58,047 bases of DNA from Mycobacterium alsense (GTDB taxonomy: Bacteria > Actinomycetota > Actinomycetes > Mycobacteriales > Mycobacteriaceae), in NCBI RefSeq assembly GCF_002086635.1, contig NZ_MVHD01000034.1, positions 1 through 58,047 on the forward strand, read 5' to 3'. Positions within the stretch are counted from its first letter, which is position 1. Every line of letters begins with the position of its first letter. Positions 15,514 to 22,895 of the stretch are shown piece by piece. The notes beneath the pieces are model-generated. The model was not told where the DNA came from and made no database searches. It worked only from the letters and a program-made list of their open reading frames with translations. Position numbers and translations under genes: made by a program.

Positions 15514-15608
15514 TGCAAAGCCTCGTGTCCTTCGCTTCCCCAAACCACTTCGAGAACTTGGCGACCGGGGACACCAGCTGGGTTTTCGACGCGTCAGCGT
15601 TGGTCTGA
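15514..15608 (+). pseudogene. 95-bp repeat, copy 2: orphan 3' end of an epoxide-hydrolase-like gene
   Basis: This copies 13728-13822 with five substitutions and no gap, and still encodes the C-terminal residues SPNHFENLATGDTSWVFDAS in frame followed by a stop. Upstream of 15514 there is no trace of the rest of the gene. It is therefore a gene fragment, left either by duplication at insertion of the intervening 1.7 kb or by decay of a tandem paralogue. Confidence 0.85.
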
Positions 15609-15681
15609 CGGAGTTCTCACTGCGCCCCAGCGGGGCCAAGCCCGGTGTCGCGCACGCCAGATGCCGTTGCCACTTTCGACG

Positions 15682-16155
15682 TCAGCCGCCGCAGTAGTTA
15701 TGCGTCGTGTCGTTGCAGTAATTTGCGCCCCTCGTGCCGATGCTCACTTGAAGGGCCACACCGTTGTTGCCTGACACGGAAGCCGGCGGTCCGGTAAACG
15801 GGTCACCAATGCCGGTGACGAGCTTGATCGTGACCGGCTCACCCACGGTGTACTCGCTCGGATTCGACGCGGCGCTGACGCTTCCGGTCGCCGTGTCACC
15901 CAGGACTGATACCAGCATGACGTCTACGGTCGCCTGCGGTGCGTCGGCATAGTCGTTGTGCCCATCACACGCGCTCGGGCAGGCGGAGATGTCGGCATAC
16001 GTTAACCGACCCGACCCGTCGCTATCGACCGTCAGTTTCGATGCGTGGGCGTGCCAGGAACCGGTGAATGGCGCTATTCCGGGTACGTCGGCGGCGGCCT
16101 TCGGTGCATATCCCAGCGCGGCGATCCAAAATATCGCCAGTGCAACCCTTTTCAT
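15682..16155 (-). CDS. Exported hypothetical protein
   Basis: The 157-residue product starts MKRVALAIFWIAALGYAPKA (signal peptide, cleavage near KAAA-D) and has a mature part of about 130 residues opening VPGIAPFTGSWHAHASKLTV. This is a pattern seen in mycobacterial exported beta-rich proteins. It contains a C-P-S-A-C-D-G-H-N-D motif near residue 61 and ends NYCNDTTHNYCGG, so two cysteine pairs are likely. The ATG at 16155 has GGAGG about 6 bases upstream; a longer reading frame to 16242 lacks signal-like character. Function unknown. Confidence 0.78.
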   Translation of the reverse strand: MKRVALAIFWIAALGYAPKAAADVPGIAPFTGSWHAHASKLTVDSDGSGRLTYADISACPSACDGHNDYADAPQATVDVMLVSVLGDTATGSVSAASNPSEYTVGEPVTIKLVTGIGDPFTGPPASVSGNNGVALQVSIGTRGANYCNDTTHNYCGG

Positions 16156-16311
16156 TTCTGGCCTCCAGTCAGTACGGGCGAGCCGTCCGGCGGTGGGCCG
16201 AGCGTGAGGCGCTGCGTTCCGCACCTCGTTCATTGTGTCCACAAATTAAGGCGTCTACCCGGCGTTCCGCGTACTTTTGTTCAATCGCCACTGGAATCCG
16301 ATCGGCACCGA

Positions 16312-16914
16312 TCACGGCAGCTTGATCACCGACACGTACATCTCGACGATCGGCCGGAACAGGTCCACGTCGTCGAGCTGGCTGCCCAGCACGATCGAGT
16401 CGCTGGTGGCGACCAGCACCTGGGCAAAGGTCTGCGCCGGAATCGTCAGCGTCCCGCCGAGCCGGTCGACGCCCTTGACGATGTACTTCGCCAGCGCGTC
16501 GACGGCCTCCAATCGCTTGGCGGCCACCCGGTCGCGCACCTCGGGGTTGCGCAGCAGATACAGGGTGAACTCGTGGCCCAGGGCGGCGTGCTCGGCCCCG
16601 CGATCGCGGCTCAGTTGGCTCCAGCGCTCGGCGATCTCGTCGAGCTCCCGCGCGCCGACCTCGGTCGAGGCCGCCATCACCTCGGTGAAGTTGTCGAAGT
16701 AGCGCCTCCAGTAGCGGTCGCTGACGGCGAGAAAGAGGTCTTCCTTCGTCGAGAAGTGCTTGTAGATAGCGCCTTTGGTGTAGCCGGCGGCATGCGCGAT
16801 GTCGTCGAGCGTGGCCGCGACGAATCCCTTCTCGCCGAACACCTCCTGGGCGGCGTCGATCAACAGCGAGCGGGTGTGCTCGATGCGGCGTTCCCGCGTC
16901 CAGCGCTCAACCAT
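16312..16914 (-). CDS. TetR/AcrR-family transcriptional regulator
   Basis: The 200-residue regulator has a standard N-terminal helix-turn-helix (LLIDAAQEVFGEKGFVAATL followed by DDIAHAAGYTKGAIYKHFSTKEDLF, residues about 16-60) and a helical ligand-binding C-terminal domain. It is transcribed away from the AveC-type gene, with 110 bp between the starts containing a perfect 14-bp palindrome. By family habit it probably represses itself and the neighbour until a small hydrophobic ligand binds. The ATG at 16914 is preferred over an upstream in-frame start at 16968 that would run through the operator. Confidence 0.93.
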   Translation of the reverse strand: MVERWTRERRIEHTRSLLIDAAQEVFGEKGFVAATLDDIAHAAGYTKGAIYKHFSTKEDLFLAVSDRYWRRYFDNFTEVMAASTEVGARELDEIAERWSQLSRDRGAEHAALGHEFTLYLLRNPEVRDRVAAKRLEAVDALAKYIVKGVDRLGGTLTIPAQTFAQVLVATSDSIVLGSQLDDVDLFRPIVEMYVSVIKLP

Positions 16915-16960
16915 GCTCGAGATTCTGCCAGATAATCTGAGAATCTCTTTCGATTCCCAG

Positions 16961-16974
16961 ATACTCATGAGTAT
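16961..16974. promoter_or_regulatory. Perfect palindrome, likely TetR operator
   Basis: ATACTCATGAGTAT is a perfect 14-bp palindrome in the tetR/aveC-type intergenic region. It overlaps a -10-like element TATATT (16972-16977) for the rightward gene, so a bound repressor would block that promoter. Assignment to the adjacent TetR protein is inference from position. Confidence 0.62.
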
Positions 16975-17024
16975 ATTGCTGAGCGGGAGCAGCGCGACGA
17001 CCGACCCGGAGGGAAAACCGCGTC

Positions 17025-18194
17025 ATGACCGAGCTATCTGGCAAGCGAAACCCCGTGGTCGCCGAAAAGCTCGGCGGAGCCGCGGAACTCGGCGCGCAGG
17101 CGCGGGGGTCGGTCAGGCCGGTCACGGTCTGGGCCACCGTCGGCGTGGCGGTGCTGGCCCTCCAGGTGTACGTGTGGATCCGCTGGATCACCGGGCCGTA
17201 CTTCACGCGGGTGCCGACCGGGCCGAGCGATCCGCCGCTCTACATGAAGGTGCCGCTCGTCGCGAATGCGGTCATCCTTTGGGCGGCCCTACCGCTTGCC
17301 GTCTGGTGGTTTTTCATCAGGCCGTGGCGCCGCGAACGGCGCATCACGTTGGACGGCATGCTCCTGATCGCTATGGGACTGATGTTCTTCCAGGATCCGT
17401 TGCTCAACTACTTCAACACGTGGTGCACCTACAACACCTGGCTGTTCAACCGGGGCTCTTGGTCATCGGAAATTCCGGGCTGGGTGTCGCCCGAGGCGCC
17501 CGGCCGTCAGGTAGCCGAACCGCTGCTGACGAACGCGCCGGGCTATGCCTACGGCGTTCTGTTCATTACCATCGTCGGGTGTTGGGTCATGCGAAAGATC
17601 AAGGCGCGCCGGCCGAATATCAGCAACCTTCGACTGGTCGCGGTGACCTATGCGATCGCATTCCTTTTCGACTTCGTCATGGAAGGGCTGGTCCTGTTAC
17701 CGATCGGTTTCTACACGTACCCGGGCGCCATCCGATCCGTGTCGATCAATGCCGGCACGTACTACCAGTGGCCCGTCTACGAAGGATTGATGTGGGGCGG
17801 CGTGCAGGCCGCGCTGTGCTGTCTGCGCTACTTCACCGACGATCGCGGCCGAACCGTCGTCGAGCGCGGACTGGACGACGTTCGCGGTGGATTGGCGAGG
17901 CAGCAGCTGACCCGGTTGCTGGCGATCTTCGCCGGCGTTAGCGCCTGCTTTTTCGTCTTTTACAACGTCCCCGCGCAGTGGATCGGCATGCACGCGGACC
18001 CCTGGCCCGAAGACCACCAGAAGCGCTCCTACTTCAACGGCGGCATCTGCGGCGACGGCACCGACACGCCCTGCCCCAACCCCGTTTTGCCGATACCGAC
18101 CAAACGCTCCGGCTACGTCGACATCCACGGCCAGCTCGTCCTCCCGCCGGGCGCGCAACTGCCGGAAACCGTCCCCTTGCAACGGGGCAAGTGA
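17025..18194 (+). CDS. AveC-type spirocyclase-family membrane protein
   Basis: The 389-residue polytopic protein has six or more hydrophobic helices (about residues 34-52, 78-96, 110-125, 172-190, 203-225, 287-305). It carries motifs I associate with the AveC family: FFQDPLLNYFNTWCTYNTWL near residue 120, GSWSSEIPGWVSPEAPG near 144, and FLFDFVMEGLVLLPIGFYTYPG near 214. AveC in Streptomyces catalyses spiroketal formation during avermectin synthesis. Mycobacterial homologues occur in several copies without a defined substrate. GGAGGG about 9 bases before the ATG is the ribosome site. Control by the divergent TetR gene is likely. Confidence 0.85.
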   Translation: MTELSGKRNPVVAEKLGGAAELGAQARGSVRPVTVWATVGVAVLALQVYVWIRWITGPYFTRVPTGPSDPPLYMKVPLVANAVILWAALPLAVWWFFIRPWRRERRITLDGMLLIAMGLMFFQDPLLNYFNTWCTYNTWLFNRGSWSSEIPGWVSPEAPGRQVAEPLLTNAPGYAYGVLFITIVGCWVMRKIKARRPNISNLRLVAVTYAIAFLFDFVMEGLVLLPIGFYTYPGAIRSVSINAGTYYQWPVYEGLMWGGVQAALCCLRYFTDDRGRTVVERGLDDVRGGLARQQLTRLLAIFAGVSACFFVFYNVPAQWIGMHADPWPEDHQKRSYFNGGICGDGTDTPCPNPVLPIPTKRSGYVDIHGQLVLPPGAQLPETVPLQRGK

Positions 18195-18203
18195 GGTAGC
18201 CGC

Positions 18204-18713
18204 CTATACGTGCGGCAGCCAGCCCGACCCGTGGGGCGACAGGACGAACCCGCGCCCCTGGGGGTCCGTGCACGCGGTGGTGCCCGCGTTGTCGACGCCG
18301 CAGACCACGCCGTTGACCGTGATCGAGTGCATCGGCGGCAGGGTGGCCAGCGGGTGCCCGTAGGCCTGGCCGTTGGGAGCGATCGGGTCGTTGGTTTGCC
18401 CAAGCCCCGACGCGGTTCCGATCGAGTTCACGCTGCCGGCCCCGGGTGCGGGAGGGACGGCGGGGAAGTTGTTGCCCGTGCACTGCGCCTCCCCGGAGAA
18501 GAAGTCGCACGTGATGCCGTCGGGGGTCAGAAAGTACACCGTGTTCAGCGGCGCGCGTCCGGTGTTGGGCAGCCCAATCGTGTAGTCCTGCACGTTGACT
18601 GGCGCGTAGCCGCCGAGGTCGGGGAACTTGGGTGGGTCGGCATGGGCCGCACAGGCGCCCGTCGCGGCGGCGCCGATGATCCCGGTGGCGATGACTAACG
18701 TCTTGGCGATCAT
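18204..18713 (-). CDS. Exported hypothetical protein
   Basis: The 169-residue product has a signal peptide (MIAKTLVIATGIIGAAATGA, cleavage after AAHA-D) and a mature part starting DPPKFPDLGGYAPVNVQDYT. The mature part includes FLTPDGITCDFFSGEAQCTGNN and VVCGVDNAGTTACTDPQGRG, with spaced cysteine pairs, and ends SPHGSGWLPHV. This repeats a pattern common in mycobacterial exported proteins with TPDGIxC motifs. It lies 20 bp downstream of the DUF4185 gene on the same strand and is probably co-transcribed with it. Function unknown. Confidence 0.82.
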   Translation of the reverse strand: MIAKTLVIATGIIGAAATGACAAHADPPKFPDLGGYAPVNVQDYTIGLPNTGRAPLNTVYFLTPDGITCDFFSGEAQCTGNNFPAVPPAPGAGSVNSIGTASGLGQTNDPIAPNGQAYGHPLATLPPMHSITVNGVVCGVDNAGTTACTDPQGRGFVLSPHGSGWLPHV

Positions 18714-18733
18714 GTTCGTCCTATCAGCGAGAC

Positions 18734-20341
18734 CTAGCGGTTGGGATTGACCTCGAATTGCTGCGTGTTGTACGGGTTGTTGGTGTTCGTGTTCCATTGG
18801 CTGACGAACAGATTCAGCCTATCCAGCGTGGAACCGGGCAGGATGTAGCCGCCGTAGTTCTGGGGCACGTAGTTGGGTCCCTGTGGGTTGCTTTGCTGCG
18901 CAACGACGGTCATCGGCGTGCCGCCGCCGAAGAGTTTCGTGGGCTCGTTCGCGACGCGAACCTCGAGGTTTCCGGTTCCCTGGTTGAAGCCGGACAGCAC
19001 CGGCTGGCCGCCGACCTCGCGAAAACTGAGCTCCCCGAACGGGGTGCGGCTGATCGGCGGGGCGGATTGGCCGGCGGCGCCCCAGCCGGTGCCGGTCCAG
19101 GGCTGCCAGGCGGAGCGGTCGGTGACGTGGCCGGGATCGACCCGGTACATGCTGACGCCCTGGCTGCGGTCGAACGAGTCCGCGGCGATGTACACGGTGC
19201 CGTCGGCGGCCTGGAACCCGCTGATCTGCGTCGGCGCGGCCCCCGGCGCGCGCCACGAATCCCGGATGGGCTGCCAGCCCTGACCCGGGTCGTTGGTGAC
19301 CTGGACCAGCCACGAACCGCCGTCGGGATTCAGCTTGGTCGTGCCCGTGGCCATCATGTAGGTGGTGCCGTCGCGCATCCGGATGCTCCCCGCGGGCAGC
19401 GTGTTCTTGCCCGCCGCCTGCGGGGGCGGGGGGAACAGGACGTTCGGGCTGCCGTCCGGCCCGGTCAAGGGCTCACCGAAATGGGGCCGGCCGTCCCGGT
19501 CGAAGGTGACCGGCACGGCGACCGACGGATAGTGGGTGCCGTCGCCCATCTTGTCGCCGGCGAACGAGTCGCCGAAGATGGCGACGTAGCTGCCGTCGGG
19601 CAGCTGAACCACCTCCCCCAGGTCCGCCGCCCCGATCCCCGGGATGCCAGGGGTGGACCCGGTGCCGGCGACCGGACCCAAATCCCTTGCCTCGCCCGGC
19701 TTTAGCGGGCCTTCCGCCCAGTCCTCCAGGGTTGCCGGCGGGTCGTAGCCGTCGGTGCGCAGGGTGGCCATCGATTTCCGCAACGTCGCCGCGTAGCCGT
19801 CGCGCGTCGATCGCAGCTGCGCCAGCGCGGACTTGGTGTCGGCGATGGCGTCGTCCTCGCACGTACGGATGAACGCGTCCAGGGCCGCCCTGTCCTCGGC
19901 GGTGAGGTCGGGGTTCTTCTCCATCTGCACCGCCTGGCCGATCAGGTCGTCGAGCGCCCGCAGCCGGCCTTCCAGGGCCGCGATCTGCCCGGCCCCGGCC
20001 TTTTGCGCCTCGGCCAGCGCGGCGGCGATGTTTTCCAGGTCGACGGCGATCTTGGGCAACTGCAGCGACTGCGCGCCCAGGGCCTTGGTCACCCGCTGCA
20101 CCTCCGCTGAGCCGTTGATCGGATGATCGCCGTTGTGGTGGTTCCATGCCGCGTCGAACCGGCTGCGGGCTTGCTCGAACGCGGCGCTGGACTCCTGGGT
20201 GCAGCGGCCCGCGCCGTGGAAGGCCTCCGCCAGATTGGAGATCTGGGCGGGCTGGCCGGACCGCAGGCTGTCATTGATCGCCCAGGGGTCACCACCCGCC
20301 TGGGCGATCAGGGCCGCGATGCTTATGTAGCGCAGCTGCAC
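18734..20341 (-). CDS. DUF4185-type protein with mycobacterial helical N-terminal domain
   Basis: The 535-residue product has two parts. Residues 1 to about 200 are helical: IAALIAQAGGDPWAINDSL at the start, W-N-H-H-N-G-D-H-P-I-N-G near 66, then coiled-coil-like segments. This resembles the helical module found in front of several mycobacterial cell-surface and toxin-like proteins. From about residue 225 comes a beta-rich DUF4185-like domain with propeller-type repeats (GSYVAIFGDSFAGDKMGDG, GTTYMMATG, GTVYIAADSFDRSQGVSMYR). No signal peptide is seen. The best start is GTG 20341. DUF4185 resembles glycosidase-like propellers, but no activity is shown; whether it is exported by an ESX system is conjecture. 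Confidence 0.85.
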   Translation of the reverse strand: MQLRYISIAALIAQAGGDPWAINDSLRSGQPAQISNLAEAFHGAGRCTQESSAAFEQARSRFDAAWNHHNGDHPINGSAEVQRVTKALGAQSLQLPKIAVDLENIAAALAEAQKAGAGQIAALEGRLRALDDLIGQAVQMEKNPDLTAEDRAALDAFIRTCEDDAIADTKSALAQLRSTRDGYAATLRKSMATLRTDGYDPPATLEDWAEGPLKPGEARDLGPVAGTGSTPGIPGIGAADLGEVVQLPDGSYVAIFGDSFAGDKMGDGTHYPSVAVPVTFDRDGRPHFGEPLTGPDGSPNVLFPPPPQAAGKNTLPAGSIRMRDGTTYMMATGTTKLNPDGGSWLVQVTNDPGQGWQPIRDSWRAPGAAPTQISGFQAADGTVYIAADSFDRSQGVSMYRVDPGHVTDRSAWQPWTGTGWGAAGQSAPPISRTPFGELSFREVGGQPVLSGFNQGTGNLEVRVANEPTKLFGGGTPMTVVAQQSNPQGPNYVPQNYGGYILPGSTLDRLNLFVSQWNTNTNNPYNTQQFEVNPNR

Positions 20342-20465
20342 CGCGCGTCCAGCAAACCCGAGTTGAAAAGCATCGCCACCCCTTTCCGGACAAGACTACA
20401 GGCGACGACGCGCCGGTCAAGCCGGTCAGCGGCGGGCCCCAGCAAAGGAGCGGCGCGCCCTGGTG

Positions 20466-20900
20466 CTAGGACTCGGCGAGCGCCTTGAGGCGCTTCAGGG
20501 TTTCGGACAGCGTGCGCCCCACCTGTCGCACGGCGACGCGGTCGGCGATGTAGCCGAGGATTCCGCCCGGCGCCTGATACGACAGGCGGAACGTCACCTT
20601 CGTCCTGCCCTCGGCGCCCTCGCGCAGCCGGATGCGCCCGCGCAGCGCGACGCCGGTGATGCCCACCCACGCCACGTCGCGGCGGTCGTCGAATTCGACC
20701 ACCTCGATCAGCCCGCCCACCGGCACCGAGCCGATCTTCCAGTGCACGGTGTAGCGCGCCCCGAGCCCGCGGTCCACGTCGTTCGACGACTCCCACCGCT
20801 CCAGGTTCGTCATGAACGACGGGTAGCAGTCCGGGTCGCTGACGATCTTCCAGACCGCGTCGCGGTCGGCGTTGATGACGCAGCGGCGTTCGACGCGCAT
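20466..20900 (-). CDS. SRPBCC-family protein
   Basis: The 144-residue protein has the Bet v 1-like pattern: an N-terminal strand VERRCVINADRDAVWKIVSD, a central sheet (VGGLIEVVEFDDRRDVAWVG), and a long C-terminal helix (VGRTLSETLKRLKALAES). Such proteins bind lipids or aromatic ligands. The ATG at 20900 overlaps the stop of the acyltransferase upstream, so they are co-translated. A role in handling the acyl product of that enzyme is plausible but not shown. Confidence 0.88.
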   Translation of the reverse strand: MRVERRCVINADRDAVWKIVSDPDCYPSFMTNLERWESSNDVDRGLGARYTVHWKIGSVPVGGLIEVVEFDDRRDVAWVGITGVALRGRIRLREGAEGRTKVTFRLSYQAPGGILGYIADRVAVRQVGRTLSETLKRLKALAES

Positions 20901-21733
20901 CAGCCGATCACCGGGAAGCGGCGACGCGCGGCCAGGCGGTCGACGCCACCCTGCAGGCTGGCCATCACCTTGTCGTGCACCGCCTGGTCGTCACCGTCGA
21001 CCTCGATCGGGTCCTGCACCTCGATCGCGATCTTGGCCGGCAGCGGAATGTGGCCCGCCAGGTCGCTGATGTTGAGTCCCCACGGCAGCGCCAGCGATAT
21101 CGGGATGCTCTTGAGCCGCAGCAACTTGTCCGCCATCAGCAGCCTGGCCAGCCACTGGCCGCGGTTGAGGAACAGCGCGCTCTCCTGGCCGCCGACGCTG
21201 GCGACCGGGACGATCGGCACGCCCGCCTCGCGGGCCAGCCGCACGTACCCCATGCGGCCGCCGAAGTCGACCTTGTGCCGTTCCCACGACGGGCGGAAGA
21301 CCTCGTAGTCGCCGCCGGGGTAGACCAGCAGCGCCGCCCCGGAATCCAGTGCCAGCCGGGCGTTTTCGGGGTTGGCGGCGACGGTGCCGAATTTGCGCAG
21401 CGAGCGCAGCGGCGGCGCGGAGACCACGAGGTTGTGGGCCAGCTGGTAGAACGGCCGCTCGACGCCGAAGTAGGAGCAGAACGCCAGCGTGAACACGAAG
21501 GTGTCGGGCGGGACGTTGCCGCCGCTGTGGTTGCCGACCAGCAGCACCGGGCCCTCGGGCGGGATCCGGTCCAGGCCGCGCACGTCGGCCCGGAAGTACA
21601 GCGACGCCAGCAGCCAGGTGCCCGGCAGCTGGTCGCGGATATAGTCGGGGTCGCGCTGGTCGAGGTCGGCCTTGGGCACCCGCGACACCACCTGGTCGCG
21701 GGCCCATTCCAACATTCCGCCCACCGTCGGCAT
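20900..21733 (-). CDS. Lysophospholipid/glycerol-3-phosphate acyltransferase-family protein
   Basis: The 277-residue product belongs to the PlsC/LPLAT superfamily of acyl-CoA-dependent acyltransferases. Motif I appears as VGNHSGGNVPPDTF near residue 67, with the catalytic His and a more distant Asp than the classical HX4D. Later blocks include LLVYPGGDYEVFRPSW near 135 and GVPIVPVASVGGQES near 172, equivalent to the substrate-binding and VPV motifs. This form is common in mycobacteria, often near steroid or lipid genes. The acyl acceptor is not predictable. It lies 31 bp after the amidohydrolase gene on the same strand. Confidence 0.9.
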   Translation of the reverse strand: MPTVGGMLEWARDQVVSRVPKADLDQRDPDYIRDQLPGTWLLASLYFRADVRGLDRIPPEGPVLLVGNHSGGNVPPDTFVFTLAFCSYFGVERPFYQLAHNLVVSAPPLRSLRKFGTVAANPENARLALDSGAALLVYPGGDYEVFRPSWERHKVDFGGRMGYVRLAREAGVPIVPVASVGGQESALFLNRGQWLARLLMADKLLRLKSIPISLALPWGLNISDLAGHIPLPAKIAIEVQDPIEVDGDDQAVHDKVMASLQGGVDRLAARRRFPVIG

Positions 21734-21764
21734 AAGCGCCCGTATACCCGCGCCGCGCCGCGGG

Positions 21765-22895
21765 TCAAACGCGGTAGATGCGGGCGGCGTTCTCGCGGGC
21801 GATCAAATCGACCACCCGGATGGCGTCCTTTTCGCTCCAGTCGCCGGCGGCGACGAAAGCGCGCAGCACGCGGTGAATGCCGTTGCGCCACAGCGCCGCA
21901 CCGAGATAGTGCAACTCGGCGGGCCCGAACCCGTCCGACGAGTACAGGATCCTTCCGAAGGGCGCCATCTCGAGCAGCCGGGCGATGAACGCGGGCGCCC
22001 GCGCCCCCAGGTAGTTCACGCTCAGCCCGCCGTCGAGGTAGACGTTGTTGAAGGCCTGCGCCAGATACCCCGCCTCGCGCTCGTAGGGGTAGCAGTGCAG
22101 CAACACGATCGGGGTGTCGGCGGAATGCTCCAGGAAATCGCGCAGCAGCAGCGGATTGGCCTTGGACAGGTCGCAGTCCCGGTCGCCGAAGCCGACGTGG
22201 AACTGCAGCGGCTTGCCCAGCCGCAGCGCCCGGTGCAGCCCGAACCGCAGCAGGACCCGGTCCCGCAGCCGGGTGCCGCCGTTGTCGCGCCACCGGTCGG
22301 CCGCCTCGGCCACCTGCGCCGCGGTCGGCTCGGACAGGTCGCCCTCGAACCCGCCGCGGTAGGCCAGGATGGACTTGGTGCCGACCGCCGTGGCCGCGCG
22401 CCGGTGCAGGATCTCCTCGAACGCCGAGGCGTAGTGGCCCGGTGCCCGCGCGGCCTGCTCGGCGACCTGCTCGAGGCGAACGATTTCGTGGGCGCGGTTG
22501 CCGGACAGTTCGGCCATCTCGGCCGTGCCGGCCGTGGCCGTGTCATCCTGGATGCCCGTGTCGATCAGCCAGTCGCTCACGTTGGCGGGCGGCAGGAACA
22601 GCCGCGCCAACTCCGCCTCGCCGTGTTGCCTGCGGCGGTCCCAGTAGGCTTGCGGGTCAACGTGTTCGGGCAGGCCCAGGACGGGCCCGCAGTGGGCGCG
22701 CACCGCGAAGCCGAGCTGGGAGTCGAAGCCCGAGCCCGCCAGCGGCTCGGTGTTGGCCTCGTTGAGGGCGTTCTCGAAGCGCCGCCGATCCCCCGCCGCC
22801 AACCAGCACCCATGCGCGTGCTGATCGATCAGCGCCACCTGTGCGATGTGTTGGGCGAGCGCGGACGGGTCGGAGGCCACGGCAAGTCCCGTCAC
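21765..22895 (-). CDS. Amidohydrolase-family protein, FluG-like N-terminal type (Rv1879-like)
   Basis: The 376-residue product has metal-dependent amidohydrolase marks: LIDQHAHGCWLAAG near the N-terminus, LQFHVGFGDRDCDLSK near residue 230, IVLLHCYPYEREAGYLA near 263, and ILYSSDGFG near 313. It follows GlnA3 directly: the GTG start at 22895 overlaps the GlnA3 stop TGA (GTGA), so translation is coupled. In fungi and some bacteria such a domain is fused to a glutamine-synthetase-like domain (FluG). The pair may act together on gamma-glutamyl amides. M. tuberculosis Rv1879 occupies the same site. Confidence 0.92.
   Translation of the reverse strand: MTGLAVASDPSALAQHIAQVALIDQHAHGCWLAAGDRRRFENALNEANTEPLAGSGFDSQLGFAVRAHCGPVLGLPEHVDPQAYWDRRRQHGEAELARLFLPPANVSDWLIDTGIQDDTATAGTAEMAELSGNRAHEIVRLEQVAEQAARAPGHYASAFEEILHRRAATAVGTKSILAYRGGFEGDLSEPTAAQVAEAADRWRDNGGTRLRDRVLLRFGLHRALRLGKPLQFHVGFGDRDCDLSKANPLLLRDFLEHSADTPIVLLHCYPYEREAGYLAQAFNNVYLDGGLSVNYLGARAPAFIARLLEMAPFGRILYSSDGFGPAELHYLGAALWRNGIHRVLRAFVAAGDWSEKDAIRVVDLIARENAARIYRV

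Noticed and set aside
20323..20796. A 157-codon minus-strand frame overlapping the SRPBCC gene
   Set aside because: Its body is a shadow frame of the SRPBCC gene, rich in Arg and Gly.
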